A stretch of DNA of 64,000 bases, from positions 682,001 through 746,000 of the forward strand of contig NZ_CP009244.1 in NCBI RefSeq assembly GCF_001941425.1, read 5' to 3'. The position numbers and the translations under genes were made by a program. Numbering within the stretch: the stretch's first letter is position 1; the number at the start of each line of letters is the position of its first letter. The notes beneath the pieces were generated by a model. The model searched no databases and had not been told where the DNA came from. It worked only from the letters and a program-made list of their open reading frames with translations. Of the stretch, positions 36,729 to 46,146 are shown in pieces. Source of the DNA: Corynebacterium ammoniagenes DSM 20306 (GTDB lineage: Bacteria > Actinomycetota > Actinomycetes > Mycobacteriales > Mycobacteriaceae).

Positions 36729-37685
36729 ATGGCGAATTTGACTAGCGCTCATGAAGTTCTGTCCATCGGCAGACTAGGCGTGGATATCTACCCACATCAG
36801 TCCGGTGTTGGACTCGAAGACGTTTCAACTTTTGGTAAATACTTGGGCGGCTCGGCAGCGAATGTTTCCGTGGCGGCCGCACGGCACGGGCGCAATTCCG
36901 CTCTGCTATCCCGCGTGGGCAATGACCCACTGGGTAAATACCTCCTCCGTAAACTGGACCGCCTAGGAGTGGATAATCAGTATGTCGGTACTGACCCCAC
37001 CTATAAGACTCCGTTGACGTTGTGTGAAATTTTTCCACCGGATGATTTCCCACTGTACTTTTACCGCGAGCCAAAAGCGCCGGATATGTGCATTGAATCT
37101 TCGGACGTCAACCTCGATGATGTCCGCGAGGCCGACATCTTGTGGTTTACACTCACCGGTCTCAGCGAAGAGCCCAGCCGCGGTGCACACCGGGAAATCC
37201 TCAATACCCGTGCACGGCGCAGCCACACGATTGTGGACTTGGATTACCGCGACATGTTCTGGAATACCAAACAAGAGGCCACCGAGCAGGCACAGTGGGC
37301 GTTGGATCACGCAACCGTTGCCGTGGGTAATAAAGAAGAGTGCGAAGTCGCAGTCGGTGAAACAGACCCAGTACGCGCTGGTAAGGCGCTGTTGGACCGG
37401 GGCGTGAAGCTGGCCATCGTCAAGCAAGGCCCCAAAGGCGTGCTTGGTATGACCGAAGATGAAACCGTCGAAGTCCCAGCCATCTGGGTCGATGTAGTCA
37501 ATGGCTTAGGTGCCGGCGATGCGTTTGGCGGTGCCTTATGCCACGGCCTGTTATCTGGATGGCCGCTGGAGCAAATCCTGCGCTTTGCTAATGCCGCCGG
37601 GTCCGTTGTCTCCGGCCGCTTGGAATGCAGCACCGCCATGCCAACCACCGAAGAAGTTGATGCGGCCTTAGCCCAGAAAGTCTAA
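36729..37685 (+). CDS. iolC: 5-dehydro-2-deoxygluconokinase
   Basis: 318 aa from the ATG at 36729; the longer open frame starts inside the promoter. PfkB-family kinase that phosphorylates 5-dehydro-2-deoxygluconate in inositol breakdown. The family signatures are GKYLGGSAANVSVAAARHG near residue 38 and GLGAGDAFGGALCHGL near 260, with the catalytic Asp in GAGD. AGAGG lies 12 nt before the start. First gene of the iol operon; it ends 2 bp before the next gene. Confidence 0.92.
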   Translation: MANLTSAHEVLSIGRLGVDIYPHQSGVGLEDVSTFGKYLGGSAANVSVAAARHGRNSALLSRVGNDPLGKYLLRKLDRLGVDNQYVGTDPTYKTPLTLCEIFPPDDFPLYFYREPKAPDMCIESSDVNLDDVREADILWFTLTGLSEEPSRGAHREILNTRARRSHTIVDLDYRDMFWNTKQEATEQAQWALDHATVAVGNKEECEVAVGETDPVRAGKALLDRGVKLAIVKQGPKGVLGMTEDETVEVPAIWVDVVNGLGAGDAFGGALCHGLLSGWPLEQILRFANAAGSVVSGRLECSTAMPTTEEVDAALAQKV

Positions 37686-37687
37686 TT

Positions 37688-38584
37688 ATGACTGAAACAC
37701 ACATCTCCTCTGCGAAATTTGAAGACTTACGCAGAATCCGCGCTGAAGCACCAGCGACTGTCACCGAATTATTTCGTGACCGCAAAAGACGAGACCTACT
37801 CGGCGATGACGGCAAGCTCTTTATCGTTGCCGCTGACCACCCCGCCCGCGGTGCACTGGCGGTGGGCGATAATCCCACGGCGATGGCCAACCGCTATGAA
37901 CTGCTTGAACGCATGGCAATCGCCTTGTCACGTCCGGGCGTTGATGGTGTGCTGGGCACCCCAGACATCATCGATGACTTGGCGGCGCTGGGGCTTCTCG
38001 ATGACAAGATCGTCGTCGGCTCCATGAACCGCGGCGGTTTGCGCGGGGCATCTTTTGAAATGGATGACCGCTACACCGGCTATGACGTAACGTCCATGGT
38101 CGAGCGCGGCATCGATTTTGCTAAGACCCTCGTGCGCATCAACCTAGCGGATGCAGGTACGTCGCCCACGCTGGAAGCCACGGCGAATGCGGTCAATGAA
38201 GCAGCAGCGGCACAGCTGCCCATCATGTTAGAGCCGTTTATGAGCAATTGGGTCAACGGCAAAGTGGTCAATGACTTAAGCGCCGATGCCGTCATTCAAT
38301 CCATTGGTATCGCCGCAGGGCTTGGCAATGACTCCTCCTATACCTGGATGAAACTGCCCGTGGTGGATGAGATGGAACGAGTCATGGAAGCCACCACCAT
38401 GCCCACGCTGTTGCTAGGCGGCGACCCCGGCGGGGACCCTGATGCCACCTATGCCTCCTGGCAAAACGCTCTCGCACTACCTGGCGTGCGCGGGCTGACC
38501 GTCGGCCGTACCTTGCTGTATCCCCACGATGGTGATGTTGCCCAGGCTGTTGATACTGCCGCTGCCATGGTGCACAACCTCTAA
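37688..38584 (+). CDS. Cgl0159-family (beta/alpha)8 aldolase-like protein
   Basis: 298 aa. It matches the Cgl0159 family found in the iol cluster of C. glutamicum: an AADHPARGALAVGDNP segment near residue 48, a VVGSMNRGGLRGASFEMDDR segment near 109 and a KLPVV lysine segment near 225. By position it probably replaces IolJ, splitting 5-dehydro-2-deoxygluconate 6-phosphate into dihydroxyacetone phosphate and malonic semialdehyde. This role is inferred from context and fold. Confidence 0.8.
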   Translation: MTETHISSAKFEDLRRIRAEAPATVTELFRDRKRRDLLGDDGKLFIVAADHPARGALAVGDNPTAMANRYELLERMAIALSRPGVDGVLGTPDIIDDLAALGLLDDKIVVGSMNRGGLRGASFEMDDRYTGYDVTSMVERGIDFAKTLVRINLADAGTSPTLEATANAVNEAAAAQLPIMLEPFMSNWVNGKVVNDLSADAVIQSIGIAAGLGNDSSYTWMKLPVVDEMERVMEATTMPTLLLGGDPGGDPDATYASWQNALALPGVRGLTVGRTLLYPHDGDVAQAVDTAAAMVHNL

Positions 38585-38617
38585 ACCAACTTTTTAAAAG
38601 ACTAAGGAAACCCATTC

Positions 38618-40129
38618 ATGTCTAATAACCTCATTAACCACTGGATCGATGGCCAAGAAGTACCATCCAAGTCCGGCAACACCGCCGATGTTTTCAACCC
38701 TGCCACCGGTGAAGTCACCGCTCAAGTGGGCATCGCCAACCAAGAAGAAATTGATGCCACCATCGCTTCCGCTACGAAGGCGGCAAAAGAGTGGGGCGCG
38801 TTGTCCATCGCTAAGCGACAAGCCGTGATCTTCAAGTTCCGTGAACTGCTCAACGAACGCCGCGGCGAACTCGCCGAAATTATCACCGCGGAACACGGCA
38901 AGGTTGTCTCCGACGCCTTGGGTGAAATCATGCGCGGCCAGGAAGTCGTGGAACTAGCCACCGGCTTCCCACACCTGACCAAGGGCGGCTTTAACGAAAA
39001 CGCGTCCACCGGAATTGATGTCTACTCCATTAAGCAGCCACTGGGTGTGGTTGGCATCATCAGCCCCTTTAACTTCCCCGCGATGGTCCCGATGTGGTTT
39101 TTCCCCATCGCTGTTGCGGCCGGCAACGCCGTGATTTTGAAGCCTTCGGAAAAGGACCCCTCCGCAGCACTGTGGATGGCGCGCCTGTGGAAGGAAGCCG
39201 GCCTGCCTGATGGCGTCTTCAACGTGCTGCAAGGCGACAAGCTCGCCGTCGATGGCCTGCTGGAGCACCCTGAGGTATCCGCGATTTCCTTCGTTGGTTC
39301 CACCCCGATTGCCAAGTACATCTATGAAACCGCCGCGAAAAATGGAAAGCGCGTGCAGTCCCTCGGCGGTGCGAAGAACCACATGCTGGTGCTTCCCGAT
39401 GCCGACCTGGACCTTGTTGCCGACCAAGCCATTAATGCAGGCTACGGCGCTGCAGGTGAACGCTGCATGGCGGTATCTGTCGTCTTGGCCATTGACTCTG
39501 TCGCTGATGAACTCATCGAGAAGATCAAAGAACGTATCGCCACGCTGCGCGTAGGCAACGGCGCAGGAGATGAAAACGGTGAGCCACACTTGGGACCACT
39601 CATTTCTGCAGCCCACCGCGAAAAGGTCTCCGGCTACGTGGACATCGCGGAAGCCGACGGCGCCAATATCGTGGTCGATGGCCGTGGCTTTACCGTTGAT
39701 GGACACGAGGATGGCTTCTTCTTTGGCCCGACATTGATTGATGAAATTCCAACGGATTCACGCGCCTACACCGAAGAAATCTTTGGCCCAGTCTTGTCTG
39801 TTATCCGCGTCGAATCCTTTGATGAAGCAATTGAGCTGATCAACTCCGGCGAATTCGGCAACGGCACCGCGATCTTCACCAATGATGGTGGAGCAGCGCG
39901 TCGCTTCCAGCACGAAATTGAAGTCGGCATGATCGGCATCAACGTTCCTATCCCAGTGCCAGTGGCGTACCACTCCTTCGGCGGATTTAAGAACTCGCTG
40001 TTTGGTGACGCGAAGGCATATGGCACCCAAGGCTTTGATTTCTTCACCAAGGAAAAGGCCGTGACCAGCCGCTGGTTGGACCCGGCACTGCACGGCGGCA
40101 TTAACCTGGGCTTCCCACACAACGACTAG
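38618..40129 (+). CDS. iolA: CoA-acylating methylmalonate/malonate-semialdehyde dehydrogenase
   Basis: 503-aa ALDH-superfamily enzyme. The nucleophilic Cys is in GAAGERCMAVSVV near residue 285; the usual catalytic Glu is replaced by Asn in GGAKNHMLV, as in MmsA/IolA. It converts malonic semialdehyde to acetyl-CoA (and methylmalonic semialdehyde to propionyl-CoA). AAGGAAA lies 10 nt before the ATG. Position in the iol operon favours the inositol role. Confidence 0.93.
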   Translation: MSNNLINHWIDGQEVPSKSGNTADVFNPATGEVTAQVGIANQEEIDATIASATKAAKEWGALSIAKRQAVIFKFRELLNERRGELAEIITAEHGKVVSDALGEIMRGQEVVELATGFPHLTKGGFNENASTGIDVYSIKQPLGVVGIISPFNFPAMVPMWFFPIAVAAGNAVILKPSEKDPSAALWMARLWKEAGLPDGVFNVLQGDKLAVDGLLEHPEVSAISFVGSTPIAKYIYETAAKNGKRVQSLGGAKNHMLVLPDADLDLVADQAINAGYGAAGERCMAVSVVLAIDSVADELIEKIKERIATLRVGNGAGDENGEPHLGPLISAAHREKVSGYVDIAEADGANIVVDGRGFTVDGHEDGFFFGPTLIDEIPTDSRAYTEEIFGPVLSVIRVESFDEAIELINSGEFGNGTAIFTNDGGAARRFQHEIEVGMIGINVPIPVPVAYHSFGGFKNSLFGDAKAYGTQGFDFFTKEKAVTSRWLDPALHGGINLGFPHND

Positions 40130-40171
40130 CACCTGTCGCACCGAGATACAGCGATATAGCGAGGAGACACC

Positions 40172-41083
40172 ATGAGTACTGAGAAGAGTTGGTTTCACAA
40201 AAAAGGGGAGTTGGCTCGTGACAAGTGGCAAAGCGTTGTCGATGCCACGACTCCAGGCTGGGAGTACACGGGCATTCGCATCGCAGAGCTTGTCGATGAT
40301 GAGTCGGTGACCTTAGACGACCTTGGCGTGGAGAGGATCTTCATTCCTCTCGCGGGCAGTTTCACCGTTGCGCACAACGATGAAATAACCACCTTGCAAG
40401 GCCGCAAGTCTGTCTTTGATGGACCAACCGATGTGCTCTACTTGCCGACGAATACCGCAGCGACGCTCTCCGGCACTGGCCGTGTGGCCGTGGCCGAAGC
40501 TCCCACCACAGAGGTCAAAGAGTGGAAGTATATTCCACCCGCAGACACTCCGGTGGAGCTGCGCGGTGCTGGGCGCTCGAGCCGCCAGGTGCACAACTTC
40601 GGTACCCCAGAAGCACTGGATGCTGCACGTTTGATCGTGTGCGAGGTGATTACGCCAGGGGAGAACTGGAGTTCCTATCCACCGCACAAACACGATGAAT
40701 ACAAGCCAGGTCACGAGTCGAAGCTGGAAGAAATCTACTACTTCGAATCCGCGCTGACACGAGCAGAGCGGGCACGTTTCAGCGGGAGTGAGGATGCATC
40801 GGAAGGCGCCTTCGGCATGTTTTCTACCTACTCCTCACCAGCGGGCGATATTGATATCAACGCCATGGTCTACACCGGGGATATCGCGCTGGTTCCCTAC
40901 GGCTACCACGGCCCCGCGGTGGCAGCACCCGGCTATGACTTGTACTACCTCAACGTCATGGCTGGTCCCGACCCAGAACGTATTTGGTTGATCAATGATG
41001 ACCCAGCGCATGCGTGGGTACGCGAGACCTGGGACGGGCAAGAATTTGATACCCGTTTGCCCTATGAACAGCAGGAAGGCTAG
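40172..41083 (+). CDS. iolB: 5-deoxy-glucuronate isomerase
   Basis: 303 aa, a bicupin isomerase converting 5-deoxy-glucuronate to 5-dehydro-2-deoxygluconate. Metal-site histidines are visible in SYPPHKHDE near residue 170 and GYHGPAVAAPGYDLYYLN near 250, together with a LEEIYYF segment. GAGGAG lies before the ATG. It is followed after 4 bp by iolD. Confidence 0.93.
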   Translation: MSTEKSWFHKKGELARDKWQSVVDATTPGWEYTGIRIAELVDDESVTLDDLGVERIFIPLAGSFTVAHNDEITTLQGRKSVFDGPTDVLYLPTNTAATLSGTGRVAVAEAPTTEVKEWKYIPPADTPVELRGAGRSSRQVHNFGTPEALDAARLIVCEVITPGENWSSYPPHKHDEYKPGHESKLEEIYYFESALTRAERARFSGSEDASEGAFGMFSTYSSPAGDIDINAMVYTGDIALVPYGYHGPAVAAPGYDLYYLNVMAGPDPERIWLINDDPAHAWVRETWDGQEFDTRLPYEQQEG

Positions 41084-41087
41084 GCAC

Positions 41088-43001
41088 ATGGCTGCAACGA
41101 AGAAGATGACGGTAAGCCAAGCGCTGGTGGAGTTTTTAGGCCACCAGTGGACCGTCGACGGTGAGCATCGTGAGCGCACCATTGCTGGCATGTTTGGAAT
41201 TTTTGGGCATGGCAACGTGGCCGGTATCGGCCAAGCCCTGAAGCAATACAACGTGGACGAGCCGGAGCTCATGCCGTATTACCAGGCGCGTAATGAACAG
41301 GCCATGGTGCACCAATCCGTGGGCTATGCGCGGATGCATCGCCGCCGCGGGACCTTTGCCTCGGCCGCATCGGTCGGCCCGGGTGCTACCAACTTGCTCA
41401 CCGGTGCGGCGTTGGCCACGACCAACCGTCTGCCCGCGTTATTGCTGCCCAGTGATACTTTTGCCACCCGCGTTGCCGACCCGGTTCTGCAGCAGCTGGA
41501 GCAGCCTTGGGATATTGGGCTCACGGTCAATGATGCCTTCCGTCCGGTCTCGAAATTCTTTGACCGCGTGCAACGCCCGGAGCAGCTATTTTCCATTGCG
41601 CTATCTGCCATGCGAGTCCTGACGGATCCGGCAGAGACCGGTGCTGTCACCATTGCCTTGCCGGAAGACGTCCAGGCTGAGACTTTCGATGTTCCTCTGG
41701 AATTTCTGCAAGACCGCGAGTGGCACATTCGTCGCCCGCGCCCGGAGCGCGATGCGTTGGCACGTGCCGTCGAGGTTATCCGTAATGCCAAGAATCCGAT
41801 GATCATCGCCGGCGGCGGTGTTTTGTACTCCTTTGCAGAACAGCAACTGCAAGAGCTGGTGGAAAAGACTGGCATTCCGGTGGGTACCTCGCAGGCTGGC
41901 GGCGGTGTGCTGGATTGGGATCATGCACAAAACCTCGGCGGCGTGGGTGCCACTGGCACGCTCGCTGCCAACCGCATCGCTGGTGATGCCGATGTCATCA
42001 TTGGTATTGGTACCCGTTATAGCGATTTCACGACCGCCTCGCGCACCGTGTTCCAACACTCTGACGTCAAGTTCGTCAACATCAACGTGGCTTCTTTTGA
42101 TGCCTATAAGAATGGCTCGCAGTTGCCAGTCATCGCTGATGCCCGCGAAGCACTCAGTGAACTCAACGAGGCCTTGTCAGACTTCCGCGTTTCTGAGGAT
42201 TACTCCCGCCGCATTGCTGAAGAAAAAGCGTCCTGGGATGCATCGGTCGATGAAGCCTTTGCTCCCTCGAAGCTGGAGTTGCCTGGTCAGCCCGAAATCA
42301 TCGGCGCGGTCCAGGAATCGACAGACCCCGAAGACGTCATCGTCCAAGCAGCCGGATCCCTACCAGGTGATCTGCAGAAGCTCTGGCGCGTGCGCGACCC
42401 ACTGGGGTATCACGTGGAATACGCCTTTTCCTGCATGGGCTATGAAATCGCCGGCGGCATCGGCGCCAAACGTGGGCTCGATGCCCAAGGTGATGACCGC
42501 GACGTGGTGATCATGGTAGGCGACGGTTCCTACCTCATGCTCAACACCGAACTTGTCACCGCCGTTGCCGAGGGCATCAAAGTCATCGTCGTGCTCATCC
42601 AAAACCACGGTTACGCCTCCATTGGCCACCTGTCCGAAACCGTTGGCTCGCAGCGCTTTGGTACCTGGTACCGCGAGTACGACGAAGAGCAGAAGAACTT
42701 CCAAGGCGAGCAGATTCTACCTGTTGACCTGGCGATGAATGCGCGCAGCTACGGCCTCGACGTCATTGAAGTTGACCCTGGTGAAAATGCCATCGACGAC
42801 CTCAAAAAGGCCATGGCTACTGCCAAGGCTTCCGACAAGTCGACGTTTATTCACATTAACTCCGACCCGCTCATCTATGCCCCGGATGGCGCGGGGTGGT
42901 GGGACGTGCCAGTTTCTGAAACTGCCACGCTCGAGTCCACCAACACCGCGCGCGAAGAATACCTCCAACAACAAGCCTTCCAACGCCCGTTGCTCGGCTA
43001 A
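41088..43001 (+). CDS. iolD: 3D-(3,5/4)-trihydroxycyclohexane-1,2-dione hydrolase
   Basis: 637 aa from the ATG at 41088, 4 bp after iolB; an earlier in-frame Met lies inside iolB. ThDP-dependent enzyme that opens the trione ring of the inositol pathway. The ThDP/Mg motif runs from GDGSYLML to the Asn of VVLIQNHGYASIG near residues 475-505. The catalytic Glu is in ARNEQAMVHQSVGYAR near residue 70. Confidence 0.95.
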   Translation: MAATKKMTVSQALVEFLGHQWTVDGEHRERTIAGMFGIFGHGNVAGIGQALKQYNVDEPELMPYYQARNEQAMVHQSVGYARMHRRRGTFASAASVGPGATNLLTGAALATTNRLPALLLPSDTFATRVADPVLQQLEQPWDIGLTVNDAFRPVSKFFDRVQRPEQLFSIALSAMRVLTDPAETGAVTIALPEDVQAETFDVPLEFLQDREWHIRRPRPERDALARAVEVIRNAKNPMIIAGGGVLYSFAEQQLQELVEKTGIPVGTSQAGGGVLDWDHAQNLGGVGATGTLAANRIAGDADVIIGIGTRYSDFTTASRTVFQHSDVKFVNINVASFDAYKNGSQLPVIADAREALSELNEALSDFRVSEDYSRRIAEEKASWDASVDEAFAPSKLELPGQPEIIGAVQESTDPEDVIVQAAGSLPGDLQKLWRVRDPLGYHVEYAFSCMGYEIAGGIGAKRGLDAQGDDRDVVIMVGDGSYLMLNTELVTAVAEGIKVIVVLIQNHGYASIGHLSETVGSQRFGTWYREYDEEQKNFQGEQILPVDLAMNARSYGLDVIEVDPGENAIDDLKKAMATAKASDKSTFIHINSDPLIYAPDGAGWWDVPVSETATLESTNTAREEYLQQQAFQRPLLG

Positions 43002-43061
43002 GCGGCGTTCGCTGCTCCGCCAAGCAACGCAAGAATGAATCCACACTCGATAGGAAAAACA

Positions 43062-44018
43062 ATGACTACTTCTGTACCTTCCGGCACCAAAGCCGCCTCT
43101 GTCGCTGGCGACAACCCCGGCCTGCGCATCGGCACCGCACCTGACTCCTGGGGTGTGTGGTTCCCCGATGCCCCAAAGCAGGTTCCATGGGACCGTTTCT
43201 TGGATGAGGTGGTCAAAGCTGGCTACACCTGGATTGAACTCGGCCCGTATGGCTATCTCCCCACGGATCCTCAGCAGCTCGAAGATGAACTGGGCAAGCG
43301 CAACCTGAAACTATCTGCTGGCACCGTATTTACCGGTTTCCACAAGGGCGAAGAACAATGGCAGCGCGCCTGGGACCAAGCACTGGATGTCGCCGGCCTG
43401 GCGTCGAAACTCGGTGCTGAACACCTCGTGGTCATCCCAGACCTCTGGCGTTCTGATGCCAACAACGAGGTCCTTGAATCCCGCACCCTTGATGATGAAA
43501 AGTGGGCCAAGCTCGCCGCTGGACATGACCGCCTGGGCAAGGCGCTGCTGGAAGAATTTGGAATGAAACAACAATTCCACTCCCACGCTGACAGCCACAT
43601 CGGTACCACCCGCGAAGTCTTGCGCTTCTTGGAAGAAACCGACCCACGCTACACCAACTTGTGCCTGGATACCGGCCACTTTGCCTATTATGGCGGTGAC
43701 AACGTCAAGCTCATCGAAGACCATCCAGAGCGCATTGGCTACCTGCACCTTAAGCAAGTAGACCCCAGCCTGCTCTTTGATGTCCTCAAAAATGACGTGC
43801 CCTTCGCAGACGCAGTGGCCCAGGGCATCATGGTGGAGCCGCCACACGGTGTTCCAGACCTGGCACCGATCATTGAGGCCGTCTCCAAGATCGACTCGGG
43901 TATTTTCGCCATCGTGGAGCAGGACATGTACGGCTGCGATGTTGACTACCCATTCCCAATCGCCGAGCGCACCCGCAAGCACATTTTCGGCTGCACCCAC
44001 TTCGCTCGGATCAAGTAA
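43062..44018 (+). CDS. iolE: 2-keto-myo-inositol dehydratase
   Basis: 318 aa from the ATG at 43062, which has AGGA about 8 nt upstream. TIM-barrel enzyme that dehydrates 2-keto-myo-inositol to the trihydroxycyclohexanedione. Family segments are GTAPDSWGVWFPD at the start, the metal-site QFHSHADSHIGT near residue 174 and LCLDTGHFAYYGGD near 203. It lies between iolD and iolG, the normal order in corynebacteria. Confidence 0.94.
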   Translation: MTTSVPSGTKAASVAGDNPGLRIGTAPDSWGVWFPDAPKQVPWDRFLDEVVKAGYTWIELGPYGYLPTDPQQLEDELGKRNLKLSAGTVFTGFHKGEEQWQRAWDQALDVAGLASKLGAEHLVVIPDLWRSDANNEVLESRTLDDEKWAKLAAGHDRLGKALLEEFGMKQQFHSHADSHIGTTREVLRFLEETDPRYTNLCLDTGHFAYYGGDNVKLIEDHPERIGYLHLKQVDPSLLFDVLKNDVPFADAVAQGIMVEPPHGVPDLAPIIEAVSKIDSGIFAIVEQDMYGCDVDYPFPIAERTRKHIFGCTHFARIK

Positions 44019-44070
44019 AACCAGTCATTCAACCAACCAACCTTCAAGGTTTAAAAGTTAAGGAATTCTC

Positions 44071-45087
44071 ATGACTAAAAGTCTTCGCGTCGGCGTCGTT
44101 GGTGCCGGTGCCATGGGTGCTGACCATATCGATCGTATCAACAACCGCACCTCGGGCGCATTCGTTTCTGCAATCGTGGAACCGGATGCTGGACGTACTG
44201 CCAAAGCGGCGGAGAACGCACCGGGTGCACAAACCTTCGCCAAAATCGAAGATGCCATCGCTGCCGATGCCGTCGATGCCGTACTGATCGCTGTACCTGG
44301 CCAGTTCCACGAGCCAGTGCTGATTCCAGCACTAGAAGCAGGGCTTCCGATTCTGTGCGAAAAGCCGCTGACTCCTGATTCGGAATCCTCCTTGCGCATT
44401 GTGGAACTGGAACAAAAGCTGGACAAGCCACATATTCAGGTGGGCTTCATGCGTCGCTTTGACCCGGAATACAACGAACTACGCAAGCTGGTGGCGGCCA
44501 AAGATGCCGGTGAGCTTTTGATGCTGCACGCGGTACACCGCAACCCGACCGTGGGGGAGAACTACCACCAGTCCATGCTGATTACAGACTCCGTTGTCCA
44601 TGAGTTTGACGTTATCCCATGGTTGGCCGAATCGCGCGTAGTCAATGTGGAAGTGCGATATCCCAAGACCAGTTCTTTGTCGCATTCTGGGTTGAAAGAA
44701 CCCATCATCGTGCTCATGGAACTAGAAAACGGCGTTCTCGTGGATGTAGAGATGAACGTCAACGTGCAGTTTGGCTACCAGGTAACAACTGAGGCCGTCT
44801 TTGAACAAGGCCTAGCTCGCATTGGCCAGCCTGCCGGAATCCAGCGGTGGAGCGCCGGGCAGTTCTCCGTCAAAGACCATGAGGACTTTACTACTCGCTT
44901 CGCCACTGCCTATGACCGTCAGATCCAATCGTGGGTCAATGCTGTACATGATGGCACCTTGGTTGCTGGCCCGAATGCGTGGGATGGCTACCTCGTGGCA
45001 TTGTCGTGCGAAGCCGGAGTCAAAGCTTTGGAAGAAGGGGGAATCATCCCAGTTGAGGCTGAGCCACGCCCGGACTTTTACGCCTAA
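44071..45087 (+). CDS. iolG: Inositol 2-dehydrogenase
   Basis: 338 aa, Gfo/Idh/MocA family. The NAD loop is VVGAGAMGADHIDRI near residue 8. The EKPLTPD motif lies near residue 97 and supplies the catalytic Lys. The Asp/His pair is in TDSVVHEFDVIPWL near 175. It oxidises myo-inositol to 2-keto-myo-inositol, the first step of the pathway. Of the five family members in the window this one best matches IolG by position and sequence. Confidence 0.93.
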   Translation: MTKSLRVGVVGAGAMGADHIDRINNRTSGAFVSAIVEPDAGRTAKAAENAPGAQTFAKIEDAIAADAVDAVLIAVPGQFHEPVLIPALEAGLPILCEKPLTPDSESSLRIVELEQKLDKPHIQVGFMRRFDPEYNELRKLVAAKDAGELLMLHAVHRNPTVGENYHQSMLITDSVVHEFDVIPWLAESRVVNVEVRYPKTSSLSHSGLKEPIIVLMELENGVLVDVEMNVNVQFGYQVTTEAVFEQGLARIGQPAGIQRWSAGQFSVKDHEDFTTRFATAYDRQIQSWVNAVHDGTLVAGPNAWDGYLVALSCEAGVKALEEGGIIPVEAEPRPDFYA

Positions 45088-45147
45088 CGTTTCTTGGAAA
45101 TTTCCTGCGGAAGTTTTCAACACCAACCTTTAATAAGGAGAGCCCCT

Positions 45148-46020
45148 ATGGTTCGCATTGCTTTTGACCCCACGCCACTGCATCATGACCATGACTTACT
45201 GGACTTTCCAGATGTCACCGCGCGTTTGGGATATAAGTACATGCAGATCACCCCGCATGTGGACTTCGGTCCCTTCTTTCGCCACCCAAAAGCTGACGAT
45301 GACTTAGTCCAAGCATTGAAGAAGCGCGCTAAGGACGCAGGCGTAGAAATTCCAGCGATTTTGCCGGTGCAGCGTTTATCTTGGCCGGATGAGGATCTAC
45401 GGGTGGCTGCGATTCGCAATCTCAAGCGCATCATCCAGATTGCAGTTGACCTGGAAGTCGACACCATCAACACGGAATTCTCTGGCCGCCCAGAACGCCC
45501 TGAGGAATCCGAAGCTGGTTTCTACCGCTCCATGGAAGAGCTGCTGCCGATTCTGGAACGTGAGGGGATTAAGTTCAACATTGACCCGCACCCGGATGAT
45601 TTCGTGGAAGATGGGGTAGAAGCATGGCGTGTGATCCGCGGCTTGAACTCCAAGCAAGTTGGGTTTGTCTACGTCGCTCCGCACAGCTTTCACATGGGCA
45701 ATCAGGCCGAGGGGATTATTACTTCCCTCGGTGACCGCCTGGGTGCTGTGTACCTGTCGGATTCTTTTGACCATCACAAATCCCACGGCCTGCGTTATAT
45801 CACCAACCCACCAGGTAATGCAGTGCGCGTGCACCAGCACTTGAAGATTGGTGACGGCGATGTGGACTTCGACGAGCTTTTCCGCCTGCTGCGTGACACT
45901 GGCTACCTCGAGCGCGAAGACGCCCTATTGGTGTCCAACGTGTTCGCAGAAGACGAAGACTATTCAGAAGTCTCGCGCTACCAGCTCAATAAGATCCAAG
46001 AACTGGTTGACAACGCGTAG
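45148..46020 (+). CDS. iolH: IolH-like TIM-barrel protein
   Basis: 290 aa from the ATG at 45148 with AAGGAG 6 nt upstream; the earlier in-frame start lies in the intergenic gap. Xylose-isomerase-like fold with probable metal ligands in FNIDPHPDDF, FVYVAPHSFHMG and a VYLSDSFDHHKS segment. IolH is regularly found in iol clusters, but its reaction is not firmly established. A terminator follows, so it ends the main iol transcript. Confidence 0.88.
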   Translation: MVRIAFDPTPLHHDHDLLDFPDVTARLGYKYMQITPHVDFGPFFRHPKADDDLVQALKKRAKDAGVEIPAILPVQRLSWPDEDLRVAAIRNLKRIIQIAVDLEVDTINTEFSGRPERPEESEAGFYRSMEELLPILEREGIKFNIDPHPDDFVEDGVEAWRVIRGLNSKQVGFVYVAPHSFHMGNQAEGIITSLGDRLGAVYLSDSFDHHKSHGLRYITNPPGNAVRVHQHLKIGDGDVDFDELFRLLRDTGYLEREDALLVSNVFAEDEDYSEVSRYQLNKIQELVDNA

Positions 46021-46050
46021 CGTAGACAGAATTGAAGTGTTGAAAGTAGG

Positions 46051-46088
46051 GGAGCCCTCCGGACATAGTGGGGCTCCTCGATCTTTTT
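46051..46088 (+). terminator. Rho-independent terminator after iolH
   Basis: The stem GGAGCCC/GGGCTCC with a 13-base loop is followed by TCGATCTTTTT. It lies 30 bp after the iolH stop and would end the iolC-iolH transcript, at least in part. Confidence 0.85.
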
Positions 46089-46146
46089 GTATGTCCCCAC
46101 AATCGATGATCTCGTGACAGACTTTCCCCAAGAAAGGAACGTGCTC

